A stretch of 64,000 nucleotides of DNA, from assembly GCA_023678885.1 (NCBI GenBank), contig CM042955.1:34876088-34940087 (forward strand). The letters are read 5' to 3'. The notes under the pieces were generated by a model. The model was not told where the DNA came from. It did no database searches and saw only the letters and a list, made by a program, of their open reading frames with translations. Origin of the DNA: Pogostemon cablin (taxonomy: Eukaryota > Streptophyta > Magnoliopsida > Lamiales > Lamiaceae). Within the stretch, counting starts at the first letter, position 1. The number at the start of each line of letters is the position of its first letter. Both the position numbers and the translations under genes were made by a program. Below, piece by piece: positions 23,387-35,536 of this stretch.

Positions 23387-25309
23387 CTATATGAACTTCA
23401 GCCAAATCATCTCTGTTGCAAGGGATTTATATTTCAAGTTCTCCAGAAAAGGTCCAACAAATGAATATGGGCTATCTTCATTTCTCAACCTAAAATCATC
23501 TTTTAGGAATATCTTTTGCATTTCATACAACATATGAAGCTCAAGAACCTAAGTTAAAATCAGCAACAGAGTAAAAAACTAAGAAATGCTGAACTTCTTG
23601 TTTGTCAAAACATATCTATATTGCAACAACAGTTAACAAAAGCACATCACATAACATCACATCCTCACACTATTCATCAGATTGATTAACTAACAAAAGT
23701 AAACATTCAACATTAAAAAAAAACACTATGGTACTAGATACATCAACATAGTGACAGACCTTGGATCGGAGGTATCCGCCAAAAGTTAGACCATAAGGGT
23801 TGTCTCTTTAGCAAAAACAACCAGAAACTCTTGCTTCCTCAAGGTATATGGATTGTATTTTGTATACCATATTTATGATAAGAACATAAATATGAATTTA
23901 TCTTAGAAAAGTCATTACAAAGTACACAACTGAAAACACATCAGCTACTGACCGAATAAACTTATGGGCATCTTCCTACTTCCCAATTGTCTGTATTTGA
24001 GACAATAATCCAACAGGAGATAAAGGAGAACATGTTCCTTGTCCCTTTTAATTAAGATGAAGCATGGATCCTACTTCCAACGTGAATTATGGAAATGAAA
24101 GTTGACATAGAAATAGAGCTTTCAATATCCATACAATAAACATCCAGAGTGAATCATAAAGTGGTACTTACCAGTTTTGAATGCAACCTATAGAGAAGGT
24201 ATGAAGTAATTGGCAGAGTAAAAGTCAGACACTGTAGCATGTCTTTTGCATAAAAGCTGCAAGAAGAATAAGTATAAGTTGACAAATTTAAGATTTCTTT
24301 AACCTATGCTAATTAGATCGAAAACAACCAAGGGTCAAAACTACGATATAAAAATATAACCAATATTGTCTCGCTAATAACAGAAGTTCCATGGAGTATT
24401 TGATTCACACTCTCATCACAATCCAAAGAAACGCAGTATTTATCGAATAATTTACCAAAATGACTTTGGTTCATTGTTTAAAACTTTAAAAATTTCAGTG
24501 GTAAGATCAGTTTTAAAAGTGCAGTCATAGATTCGATGACATCCTAACAATTAAATAAAGAATGACTCAAATTTTTAGGCAAGAAATAGAATGATTATCA
24601 ACATATTGTATGATATACAAGTTGATGGGTTAATGCAAGATTCAAATTGTTTGATCTTCATCAAATAATTTTCAACGTTTGCTTTGTTGTTGTCTTCCCT
24701 CAATAATCCAAGCATTTGAGTACTTCGAAATAATATAAGTTGCATTCAACAATATCTTCTACATAGTTAAGGTTGAACTTTATAAATTAAAGTATATTCT
24801 CATTCTCAAAATTTCTCATGATAACATTATATGGTCTTTTTTTATAATTTGTTTAAAAATATCGTAGTTCAGATTTGTTTTCCCATCTTTAATCTATTTC
24901 CATAAATAGTTCCTCCGCAATGCAAAATTATAATATCAGAACTACTGATCTAACAAAATCCTTAGTCTTATTTCACTTCTAAAGATTTATGATGTCATAT
25001 ATTAGCAAAAGGTTAAACTTCTGAGGTATTATACCACAATATACCAAGGAAATTTAACCTTAATCACAACTAACAATACAATCATAGTGTGTGCATGAAG
25101 CATTATTTATCCAGAACAACATACATAGGAATCGATTAAAAGAAAGAGTTACCTTTAACTTAAGTACCTTTGACAATCGTTTCTCAGGCATTTCAACACC
25201 TTCAACAAGTGTTTTATGTCGCTGAACTGCTCCAGCTGCATTCTTAGATGTATTAATTTTAGAGATCTCTCTTTAGCAGCAAAAGAAGCTCTAGGCTTTT
25301 TACAAAATT
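23387..25309 (-). CDS. Unidentified three-exon gene 3' end
   Basis: Three minus-strand blocks have matching splice signals and phases. Exon 25309-25168 (142 nt) follows atgatgcag and ends at G|GTACTT; it codes KPRASFAAKERSLKLIHLRM and KHLLKVLKCLRNDCQ. Exon 24256-24172 (85 nt) follows ttcttcttgcag and ends CTG|GTAAGT; it codes FYAKDMLQCLTFTLPITSYL and LYRLHSKL. Exon 23548-23387 follows taacttag; it codes VLELHMLYEMQKIFLKDDFR, NEDSPYSFVGPFLENLKY and ends MIWLKFI plus TAG. The three phases join without a stop, giving about 129 residues, leucine-rich and probably helical. I do not recognise the protein. Upstream exons were not secured, so this may be a gene 3' end or a remnant. Confidence 0.6.
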
Positions 25310-25669
25310 CTGCATCATATATAAATATTACTTTCACTATGAATATGGGAAAAGCACAACAAATTTTAAGTCATTTTCTCTGAGAAGAATAACATCATTT
25401 GACCAATATACGTAGAACGAATTCATTATTTATCACCCAAGGCAAGACTACAGAGTATTATATATGAGATTAGCAAATTTGTTTGTGTTATGGCTATACA
25501 GTTTGCCATCATTCTTTTTAAAAGATTATATACTTTGCATAAGTAACGAACTCTTCTAAAATATTGTGAATGGAAAGTATGATAACATCACTTTCTAGAC
25601 ACTACTATGATGGAAGGATTTGCTGCTTGATTATAACCGAACATGAGAAATTAAGTTAGGATAACTCAC

Positions 25670-25817
25670 AATTTGCAGTTTCATTGTCTTACCATTCAGC
25701 TCCACTATCTTAATTTTCTTCCAAGCAAGTATCGAAATAAATAAACAGTCCAAAAAAGAACTTACAAAATCAACTCTTATTGTGCTTATGTAACTAACTG
25801 TCCACATATAAATCATC
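25670..25817 (-). pseudogene. Two exons of a Rab1/RABD-like small GTPase, frameshifted
   Basis: Exon 25717-25670 is exactly 48 nt and codes KIKIVELNGKTMKLQI. This matches the Rab switch I/interswitch exon of plant RABD proteins in length and sequence, and it ends at a GTGAGT donor. The preceding exon, 25817-25766, is 52 nt. It codes DDLYVDS, then SYISTIRVDF in a shifted frame, and ends at GTAAGT. The usual exon is 48 nt, so a 4-nt insertion has broken it. The conserved TIGVDF glycine is also changed to arginine. The P-loop exon and the WDTAGQE exon are absent nearby, so this is a fragment. Rab1 proteins direct ER-to-Golgi vesicle traffic. Confidence 0.8.
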
Positions 25818-26033
25818 CTAAATCATCATACAAAAAGCATTACTTCATATCTTTAATTCCACCCATAAAAGCATACACAACAAAAGTAATAATTCTCATA
25901 ACGTCTACAACATAGTCATGTGGCAATAGTCTGATTCGTTGCAAGTGAGTAATTACCATATTTGTGGCAAGAAATCAAGAACGTAACATGTACCAAAGTA
26001 TTAGAAAGGATTCCGTAATTTTTTAAAGATGAA

Positions 26034-28019
26034 TGTAACACCCCACTATTTCATAATCTATATTTTCGTAAATTTTATTTTTTTAATAAAACTATATTTT
26101 TTTATGTATTATATTATTAAATATTATACAATTATTTATAGTAATAGTAATAATATTAATAATACATGTGTGTAGTGACATGTGGATATGTGTGTATTAA
26201 TCACATGTTTATTTTTTCAACTTGGCATCCAAGTTAGTATTATAATAATATTAACATTTGGATAAGAACTTGATCATCAAGTTGTAGTAGTAATAAATAA
26301 ATAGAGAGAAAATATGCTTTAGCACCAAGTTTTTAATACTCTATATACTCACGCACATATATACTATTTATATATATAGCTCACATATACCTACATATAT
26401 ATATCACACTTCTTCACTTCTAATCCATTCATTTTGCGATTTATTCTTATCATGTTATATATGAAAATATTCGTTTCGAAGTGTAGATTTCAAATATATA
26501 ACTCTTTTATAAAATAGATGTCATTTGAGCTAGAAAAGCTCCGTTGAAATTTTTAACCCTTTAATGATATATTTTATTTCGGTGTAACATAACTTTGATA
26601 TTATAGGCTACTTTGAAGCTCTCCTCACGAGGATCACAAAGATATAATTAGTTTTGAATTTTGACGTGAAACGAAAAAGTTATGAAGAAATCCACTTCAC
26701 TTTCAAAATTGCATCATTTCAAACTTCGTTATTTTTATGAAAAATTGGTATTGATGTGATCCTCACCTTGTAAGGATTACAAAAGTATTTTTGGATTTTC
26801 GATCAGAGTTGTATAACTCAAGTTGGGTCATTTTGTAATAAGTTTAAAGTTTAGGGTATGTATAAATGAGAATTTAATATAATGCAGGTATTTTATTGCA
26901 ATTTATAAATATATAATAATAAATAAATAAAAATTAGAGTTTTGAAAGAAATAAGGCTTTCGTACGTACCTATTATATTTATTTAATTTAATTTTTCATA
27001 TATTAACTTAACTTATTATTTTAACTATTATTATTATTATTATCTTACTTTTTATTTATAACTATAATTTTTCATTAAATAGAATTATTATAATTTATCA
27101 TTATTATTATTTTAAGTGAAAAATCTTTATTTTATATTTGTAATAAAATTAGTATATAATTTTCAAGAATTTCTGAGATCGAAGAGTAAGCCTTTTCCAC
27201 TCTACAATTTTCAAGAAAGATCAAGGTGGGGTAACTTTCACTCTTTACCGAGTGCTATATTTTATGTCATGATTGCTATGTTAAGATGTGATATGTGTTA
27301 CTTATATGTCATGTTATGTGTCATGTGTACTTTTAGTTCGATGACAAATATTTTTCTACTAAAACTTGTACGGGGTGACGACTCGGTGAACATATACCAA
27401 CTAACACAAGTTACTAGCTACATAATTCAGCACTAAAATGTACTTCAAAGTATGCTAACATCGTACTGGGGTGACGACCCGGTGCGCACAGACCAGCTAA
27501 CACAAGTTATCGGACGACGGTTCGCTCTAAAATATTTTCAATGAGTTATCGAACGACAATGTGCAAATTTATTTTATTAAAATAGCATGTGTTACATCTT
27601 ATGATATATTTGGCATACATATTTATTTTTAACTGTGCAATCATTTTTAGTTAACTCACTGGGTGTATTTCAGACAATCACCCCTTATTGATTTTCAGAA
27701 TAAGGTTTGGAAGATGAAGAGGCCCTGCAGATTTCCCAAGCCCTTAGAGGACTTTGTATTATGATTTATATTTTAGTATTTTATTAAGAACTTTATTTTA
27801 GATATATCATTTGAACGTAATTATTTTGGATATTTCACTCTACTCGGGTGAGTAGACGCTAATATGTAATAATCTTTATACAACTTTTACTTTGTTATAT
27901 TATCACTTTAGGGATTTTTATATTAATTCCGATGTGCATTCTCGACCCCTTTATTATTATATTGAAAATTTTATATCTAGTAGCGTCCCAACCCCTTAGC
28001 GAAATACCGGGGCGTTACA
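26034..28019. mobile_element. Solo LTR, Ty3/gypsy type, with perfect target duplication
   Basis: The 1986-bp unit begins TGTAACACCCC and ends GGGGCGTTACA, an inverted end common in plant gypsy LTRs. The 5-bp duplication atgaa is perfect (26029-26033 and 28020-28024). Inside are two related blocks, ggggtgacgactcggtgaac near 27371 and ggggtgacgacccggtgcgc near 27467. No coding domain, primer site or second LTR is present. It interrupts the minus-strand exon region. Confidence 0.85.
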
Positions 28020-28126
28020 ATGAATATCGACCAAACTATTACTTAACTTAAAACTGGACGACTCCACAACATTGTAGATTCAAAATTATGCGAGGGTAAA
28101 TAAAATGAAATGAAATCAATTATCAC

Positions 28127-29084
28127 CAGCTGGAAGGGTTCAACTCGAAGCATTTCAACATACTTCTCCATCTACTTAGATATCAATTGTAGATTTAATA
28201 TAACGTAATGGTTAAGAAAAAGACATGGATTTGATGGATTGAAAATTAGCTTTCCTCTTGCAAATATTTGACACAAGAATCGGGATGATTATCTTTAGAT
28301 TTGAAAGGGTCGACCATAATTTTTCATCTGCCCAAAGCTGCATCCAACAATCCGTTAAATTAAATATCGATTAATATATGATATAGTGTACGTACTAATT
28401 TATGTTAAAATTAACAAATCCTAAAAATCAAGATCATTTTACATATAGGGAAAATGATATCAAGATACCTAAAACCATTGTTAGCGTAACTCTGTCTAAT
28501 ACCAAATATTCAATTTCTATCCAATTTTACCTAATCATTCTTACCATAACTCTGTCCAATATCAAATCTTCAATTTTTGTCCAATATTCAATATCGAATA
28601 TAGATGAAACCGATAGTGGAATCTCACAAAGGTATCAAGTATAATAAGGGGAAGATGATATCAAGATACCTCAATAAATCCAATTACCCTTTTCGCGCGA
28701 CGTCTTGCCCAGCTATAAGTACATGAGTCTTGAAAAAATATAAGAAGAAATTAATTAATTAATAAACTATACAATAACATAGTCGTGATCAAGGAATATT
28801 ACAAATCACTGTGAAATTTCTATTCACCAACTCATATTCCTATTTTCTTAGTTAGAGCAAACTGTTTCTGAAGTCGCACCAAATTGTAAGAGAAAATTTG
28901 ACCAATTCTTCACAAAAGGTTGCATCAAATTGAATGAGAAAATACGCACAATTTCTCATACTAACAGCCACTCGAAAATTGAACTTAAGGAACATATGGG
29001 CAAAATCTAAAACTAAACAATAATTTCATATGAAAAAATTGGGAGCGAAAAGAGCACCTGCATAAGGTGTTTAACACGGTCAAC
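28127..29084 (-). other. Candidate small minus-strand exons
   Basis: Several short blocks have splice-like borders. At 29084-29058 a 27-nt block codes VDRVKHLMQ, preceded by tgtgcag and followed by gtgctc. At about 28729-28690 a block codes THVLIAGQDVARK after tttttcaag. At about 28344 downward a block after ttggatgcag codes LWADEKLWSTLSNLK. At 28171-28127 a 45-nt block after aagtag codes MEKYVEMLRVEPFQL and is followed by gtgata. They could be upstream exons of the gene at 23387-25309, but phases were not proven and such short blocks can arise by chance. Confidence 0.3.
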
Positions 29085-29240
29085 CTGCACAATAATGGAT
29101 TAAGATGGTGCTAATCCTTTATTCCAAATGCGACCCACTAAGACCTAGCTTTTATCTTTCTTAGGTGGTAAAATTGATTGAGGAGGGAAAGATTTTATCT
29201 TTCTTAAGTGGTAAAATAGATATTATTGTATATATAAAAA

Positions 29241-29275
29241 CTAGTACGAAATTCGCGTAATACGCGGAATAATCT
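29241..29275 (-). mobile_element. Possible Helitron 3' terminus
   Basis: On the minus strand the sequence ccgcgtattacgcg forms a short GC hairpin. It is followed by aatttcgta and CTAG at 29244-29241, then T. A hairpin about 10 nt before a CTRR end, with insertion before T, is the hallmark of Helitron 3' ends. The body would extend to higher coordinates. No matching 5' TC end or Rep/helicase gene was found. Confidence 0.5.
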
Positions 29276-29745
29276 ACGTATCTTCTAATTTGGTAAACGT
29301 ACTAAAAAATTAATTAAATTAAAATGTTCATAATTAATACAAAAAAAATTCTAATAATTAAGACTTCATATTGTGTTCGATTAGAGTATTTATATAATAT
29401 ATTGTATGTTTTATTAAAGTACTCGAACGATGTATTCAGTTGGAGCAATGGAACGCTCCTTAAGGAATATTGATATCAAAATATGCAAATGAAGAATTAT
29501 TTCAAAATCTACATAAATAATTCTCAAACATGCATATGATGATGGATATGATTATAACACATAACTGAAATTCTAGGAATTTACATAATTTAAAGGGTTA
29601 AATATAGATATAAAATATTTTTACTAATTAATTTTATCATAACATGTCTTAAAAAATATCAATCTAAAAATAAATTAAATATTAAAATATAAATAATTAT
29701 AATTTACTTTTAAATTGTTAAAGTATAATAATTAAAGAGTGAGGC
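29276..29745. other. AT-rich stretch beside possible Helitron end
   Basis: No coding signal was found. If the Helitron call is right, this is its interior near the 3' end. Confidence 0.4.
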
Positions 29746-29993
29746 TCTTATGCCCCGGGGGCACACCATGCAACTTTAGTTTTTAGTATTATGGGTAAGG
29801 GTATATTAGTTTGTTCTAAAGGGTATACACTTTAATTAATAAGGGTACACCATTTTGTTGTAAAGGGTATACATTTTTCATTAATATTTTTTATTTTTTC
29901 TTTAGAAAATAAAGGGTATACAATTTAACACAAAATTTTAAAGGCTCATGGAGTGTGGTCCATGCGCCTGGGTGTACACAAGTTTTTGCCATA
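29746..29993. repeat. Repeat of about 260 bp, copy 1
   Basis: It runs from tatgccccgggggcacacca to ggtgtacacaagtttttgcc and contains the series attatgggtaagggtatatt, aataagggtacaccattttg and aaagggtatacatttttcat. Both ends show imperfect inverted similarity around the gccccgggggcaca block. A second copy lies at 30601-30885. It is probably an uncharacterised non-autonomous element. Confidence 0.7.
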
Positions 29994-30600
29994 ATTAAAT
30001 ATTATATTTTTTACGGAAACAGAACATGTATTATCGCTTCAATAAAAAAAATAATGCTCTTTAAAAAGTATATTATTATTAATTAAATATAAATTATATT
30101 ATATTATTTTAAATAAATATTTAACAAATATGATTAAATAAAATTTATAACTATTAATTAAATATATAAATTATCTCATAATATATAAATTATTATATCA
30201 TTCTTTTAATTATATAGTTAAAATTGTCTTCTATAAATATCACTATGCGTGTTGTTTTAAAGATCTATAAAAAGATAATTAATTTGATATATTTTTAATA
30301 TTAATAAATTTAATTTTTAAAAGTTATAAAATTTTGAAATTTTGGGTGAAACAATTTTTTTAAAAATAAAATATAAAGAATGTGATTGGATGTTTATTGA
30401 TAACTTTTTACATCAATTTTCTATTTTTTTTGTATATACTACCAATAAAATATGTCCACAAATATGTTATTTGATTATTTATTTTAATTTATTATAAATT
30501 TAAATAAAAACTAAAATAAATAAGAAAATTACCTATCATCCTTATTCATAGTGATGACACCTAATCAATTAAAATATTTTCCTTTAAGTATAATAAAAAG

Positions 30601-30885
30601 AGTTGGTCTTGCGTGCCCCCGGGAACACAGCACGCGCCTTAGAATTTAGTATTATGGGTAAGGGTATATTGTTTTGTTCTAAGGGTATACATTTTAATTA
30701 ATAAGGGTACACCATTTTGTTCTAAAGGGTATACATTTTTCATTAATATTTTTTATTTTTCTTCAAAAATAAAGGGTAAACATCTTTATACTAAAGGATA
30801 TGAAGTAAAATTTAACACAAAATTCTAAAGGCGCACGGAGTGTGTCCCTTGCGTCGGGTGCACACAAGTTTTTGTCTAATAAAAA
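30601..30885. repeat. Repeat of about 260 bp, copy 2
   Basis: It has the same order of strings as copy 1, in the same orientation, beginning near tgcgtgcccccgggaacaca and ending gggtgcacacaagtttttgt. It has an extra aaaggatatgaagt segment. Part of the same end is found inverted near 56684. Confidence 0.7.
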
Positions 30886-31055
30886 TTTAAAAGATATTCA
30901 TATAATTTGAGAATAATATTACTCCAGTTATAATATAAGTTTGATTGCGTACTCACTCCCTCCTTCCTGGTCAAGTTTATTGAAAAATCAAAATTATAAG
31001 AAAATGCAACAATATCCCTAAATTACTCTCATGATGTCACTAATAAAACCGAAAT

Positions 31056-31057
<2 letters not shown>

Positions 31058-31123
<66 letters not shown>
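31058..31123. repeat. (AT)n microsatellite
   Basis: An uninterrupted AT dinucleotide run of about 65 bp. Confidence 0.97.
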
Positions 31124-31124
<1 letters not shown>

Positions 31125-33308
31125 TCCTTTAATATCTCAATTATAAATTATAATTCACCAAAAAAATATCAATCTTTAACCTATGTATTTTCTCACTGTA
31201 CTTCTTCTCCTTCAATATCTCAATTATAAATCATAATTTTCTCCAAAAATAAACATGTCTGCATTAATATTATAATACAATATTAAATATTATTTATAAT
31301 ACAATATTAAATATTTTTATTTGCTATTTTTCTTAACTATCAATATTTAATATTTTGTATTTTTTATCTTTCATGTACTCCTTAAATATCTTAATTATAA
31401 GTTATAATTTTCACAAAAAATATAAATCTTTAACATAATATGTATATTTTCTACTTGGTCACTGGGCTTCTCACTAAGGTGAGTGACCGAATAGGTGAGG
31501 AGTAATAAGGAGACTTGAAGATAGGATTGGAGTAATAAGGAGACTTGGAGATAGAAGGATGTATAGTGCTTGGTGAACTAACTACTAACTATAATAACAA
31601 CTAACTTTGTCCAATAAAAAAAATATATATTTTCTCTTTCATGTACTCTTTCAATATCTCAAATTATAAAATCAAAAATATCAATCTATTAACATGTTCT
31701 CTTTTATGTACTCCTTCAATATTTCAATTACAAATCCTAATTTCCATAAAAAATGAACTTGTCTATCATAATTTTCACAAAAAATAAGTATTATTTTTTT
31801 AACTATCAATCTTCAACATATATATTTTTACGATATCTTTGGTAAATTTAAAGGGGTATAGTATATTTTGGTCAATGTAAAAAAACTGATGAAAGAGAAA
31901 AAATAATCCGTTTAAATTTACCAAAAATATCGTAAAATAAATTTTATTTACATGTGTCATAGATAAATCTTGATTGACGAAAAGAGTTTTTATTTTTATC
32001 TTTCAATGTAATTAATTAAAGTTATCTATTTTTCATTTTTATTTTATTATAATATATCTTATCTTTCAATTTCAATGTAATTAAAGTTATCTATTTTTCA
32101 TTTTTATTTTATTAAAATATATCTTATCTTTCAATGTAATTAAGGTTATCGATATATTTTTCACGATCTATATCATTATTTATAATGTATAATATAATAT
32201 CAAATATTTTATAATTAACGTAAATAATTGATTATTTACCAATTAAAACTGAAGTCTTTTCATATATTTGAATTCAAAAAAAATGCTTTTTTTATTATTA
32301 TTTTTTTTATCTTTTTCTTCAGCGACTTCGAGACAAACGCGATGTTCTACAAGTATGAAAGCTATTTCCAGATGTCCTTTTATTATAAGAAGGCCTATAG
32401 CAAACATGAATAATATAAAATTACAATTTTTACAAACATGAATAATATAAAATTACAATTTTTACTTGATATCATGAAAGAAGTTTTGTTAGAAGGAATA
32501 TTAGAAATGATAACCGAAATTTGAACTTTGTATGCATAGACTCACCAAATAGAATCAATAGACTCACCAAATAGAATCAATTACAAATGAAGCAAGAAAA
32601 AAATCAGACTACTCACCATATAGAACCAACCATTACAAATTAGGCAAGAAAAAATCAGATTGCTCCCCTACCCTTGAACTTGTATTTTCATCCCATCCGT
32701 TGATACAAACAGGCTAAATATATAGGCACCAAATTAATTATGCACACCATCTTTGTTGAAGTTAAACATGGTTTTAATGCTTTAAAAAAATAGTAATAAT
32801 AATCTATTACTTAGATACGTAAATTATGCAATTATATATTAGCACTATATATATATCAAACCCATAATTAAAACAAAAGTAAATATTAACATACAGCAAA
32901 ATAATTTAGATCCTGCATTAATTAGTTAGTCAAGAGTGCTAAAGAAAGTATACACTCAGAATTAGTCACTCAAATTCTGAGTCAGTCAAAAGTGCTAAAC
33001 AAAGTAGACACTCAAAAAATTCTTAACTCATTTTTCAGTTTTTAACTCATTTTTATCAAAAGATCTGGTTCCACCAATTTGGAAAAAAAATGCTTAGTCC
33101 ATCCTAGTGATTGCCATACATAAAATATAAGCATGTAAAAACTACTATTAAAGGTGGTATTACACAAAGTTATATTTCCCACTGTTTCCTTCAAAACCAT
33201 CGAACCTTTCATGTAACCTTCCACTTCTATAAATAAGATAAATTTCTCAAACTTCATTCTCACTTTACCACAAATACAATCTTGGAGAAATTATCTTATA
33301 TTCTCAAC
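31124..33308. other. AT-rich stretch with small tandem duplications, no gene
   Basis: Short direct duplications occur at about 32015-32150 (unit containing ttatctatttttcattttta) and at about 32405-32466 (a 32-bp unit, acatgaataatataaaatta). A block ending tgcttggtgaactaactact near 31570 resembles a piece at 5400. No coding or RNA gene was found; the part just before 33309 would be upstream of the RPA-like start. Confidence 0.6.
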
Positions 33309-35490
33309 ATGCCTCCACTGTTCAACTTGGTGAGAGACTTGAATCCCAAGAAAAGTTACTGGGCCATGAAGGTTCGTTGTGTATATGTATATTGTGTCAG
33401 GTTATGGTGGAAGTGGGGTGCCATTCAGCTTAGAATGTGTCTTCCATGATGCTGAGGTAATGTACGAGAGTCTTAATGTGCTTCCTACGTAAGAAGATAA
33501 TCTGCAAATATTAATAAAATCTTTAATTTTTTCTTTTTATTTTCAAGGTAATCGCTTACATGGCAGCGGTAAACATGAGCTGATACCAAAATTTTAGCCT
33601 ATGTTAACTGAGGGAAGTTAGTATGCAATTCGTAGCTTTATTATAACCAACAATAGCATGAAATACAAAATCACTGAGAACAAACTAAATTTCTATTTCA
33701 AGCCAGAACTCAAATTATTGAGATATTTGCCGACTGCTTTCTCAAAAGTATGTATCTTTTTAAGCCTTTTCCAGAGCTTCTTATGACTGAAAGGTCAGAT
33801 GATACAAAGTTTATTAGTACTGATATTAAGCAAGAGTGTTAATTTTTCTTTGCTATATTTATCAACTAACATTGCATTTACTAATGATTTTATAGACTTA
33901 ATAGGTAAAATTGCAACATTTCACTCACCACAGAAAAGAGAATTAAAAGATGGACTAACAAAGCCGATGGACATTGTTATCGAGGATAATGAATATAGTG
34001 CATCCTAAAATTTTATATTTCTAGTTATATTGTTCTTAATATATAAAAATATTTAATCTTTACATACTTCTAGGCAAAACCGCATAAATTGTACCTTATG
34101 GAGTTCTTGTGTTGCTGAGTTGCTTACTCATGTTCAAGCTTTTGGAGTTGAGCCGATCGTGATCATTTTGCAAATGTTTCGATCAAGGATGTTTAGAGGT
34201 GATTTGCTTTATATTTTTTATTCTGCATTTAGCTTATATTACTTCAGTTTTATATTTATTCATTTATACAATGCTACTTTTTGACATTTATCAGAACAAG
34301 TTGTTGTATCGAACACAAATTATGCTTCATAATTGGTATTGTATCCCGATGTTCCACAAATTACTGAATTTAAATCAAGTTTCTCCATATAGAATAAATA
34401 TGCAGTTCTTATATTTCTATTATGATTACTTTGTGATAACATGTTTTTTACATGGTGGCAAAATGGTCAAAGAAAGGTTTGATCATATTTTTAATCTAAG
34501 CACAATTTCCCATTCATGTTATGCTGTTGTTCATGGAGAGCTCCATGGGAGACAAGCTTTAGTTAGATGCATTGATTAGTTAAAACATAACAGAGAGGCA
34601 AGTACTTAGCAATTTTTTCTCTTCTTATTTAATATATTATAAATTAAATTTAATCAAATAAAATATAAGTAGGGAGTTTATGGGTCTACGCAGAAATAAG
34701 TGAGATTGAAAGCATTGATGACTTGTGGTATTTATCATGTGTCAAGTGCTTTAAAAATTGGATCCTTGCGTTGAACATATTATTGTGAGCGATGTGATAA
34801 GTTTGTCGACACATGCCTCATGAGGTTCAGATTTTTCTATTCGTTTTTTATACATTATTACATTCTGACGATATAAAACACTACAAGTACAAATACAGAT
34901 TCAAGTTGTAGGCAGTACAGGGGAAGCTTCGTTTCTATTGTGGGATGATGAATATACAGAGTTGATTAGCAAGAAAGCCTTTGAAATTAATAACAAAGCT
35001 ATTGAGGTAATAAATAACTTATTGTTTACATTTTAAAGAAATTCCACCCACTTATTATTGGATTGTTTTTATCTTTGTTACAGGATGGTTTCATAAACTC
35101 ACATTCATGGATTGTTTTATCTTTATTGCAGGATGGTATTATAAACTCACTTCCAGAGGAAATTATCAATCTAATTGGGCTAAGAATATTTTTTAAGGTT
35201 CAAGTAAAAGTTGAGCAAACTCAGAGACTATGTGGACCATTTCTGTTCTTAAACAGACCACTGAAACAAAGTTGATATCCAAATATTAATTGTGAATATT
35301 TTGTGAACAATCAGGTATTTAAAAGGAAAAATTATTGATTCAAACAAATGTGAAGATTAATGCTTATATATTTTATAGTAATCTAATATTTTTTTAAATG
35401 ATGTTAATAATAATATTTTTTGCAGGACTCTGATTTTTTGAAAACATATTACGAGAGGAAAACAAGATCCAAGAGGTTATATAATTGAGT
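33309..35490 (+). pseudogene. RPA70-like (replication protein A large subunit) pseudogene
   Basis: The ATG at 33309 opens MPPLFNLVRDLNPKKSYWAM, a typical plant RPA1-like N terminus. The next segment, SLECVFHDAE with a gt donor at 33457, is in another frame. The following exon codes ELIPKF, LTEG and NKLNFYFKPELK with two stops. An OB-fold segment follows (FIDLIGKIATFHSPQK near 33892), then TLWSSCVAELLTHVQAFGVE near 34091. Next comes a zinc-ribbon part with CVKC and YCERCDKFV (about 34740-34810), then GEASFLLWDDEYTELISKKA and SLPEEIINLIGLRIFFKVQV. The trace ends near 35490 with FLKTYYERK. RPA binds single-stranded DNA. RPA-like genes are known passengers of plant Helitrons. Frameshifts and stops rule out function. 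Confidence 0.82.
35057..35148 (+). repeat. Tandem duplication over an RPA-like exon border
   Basis: The series ggattgtttt, atctttgttacag, gatggtttcataaactcaca is repeated as ggattgttttatctttattg, cag, gatggtattataaactcac. The splice acceptor and the start of the following exon are thus present twice within about 90 bp. Confidence 0.8.
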
Positions 35491-35536
35491 CTAATTTTTA
35501 AGTTTCAATGCTTATATTGATACTAAATAACACTTA

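Noticed and set aside
34199..34579. 126-codon plus-strand frame inside the RPA-like region
   Set aside because: Mostly AT-driven hydrophobic translation. Only short parts might correspond to RPA exons, and the frame is not used by the neighbouring RPA motifs.
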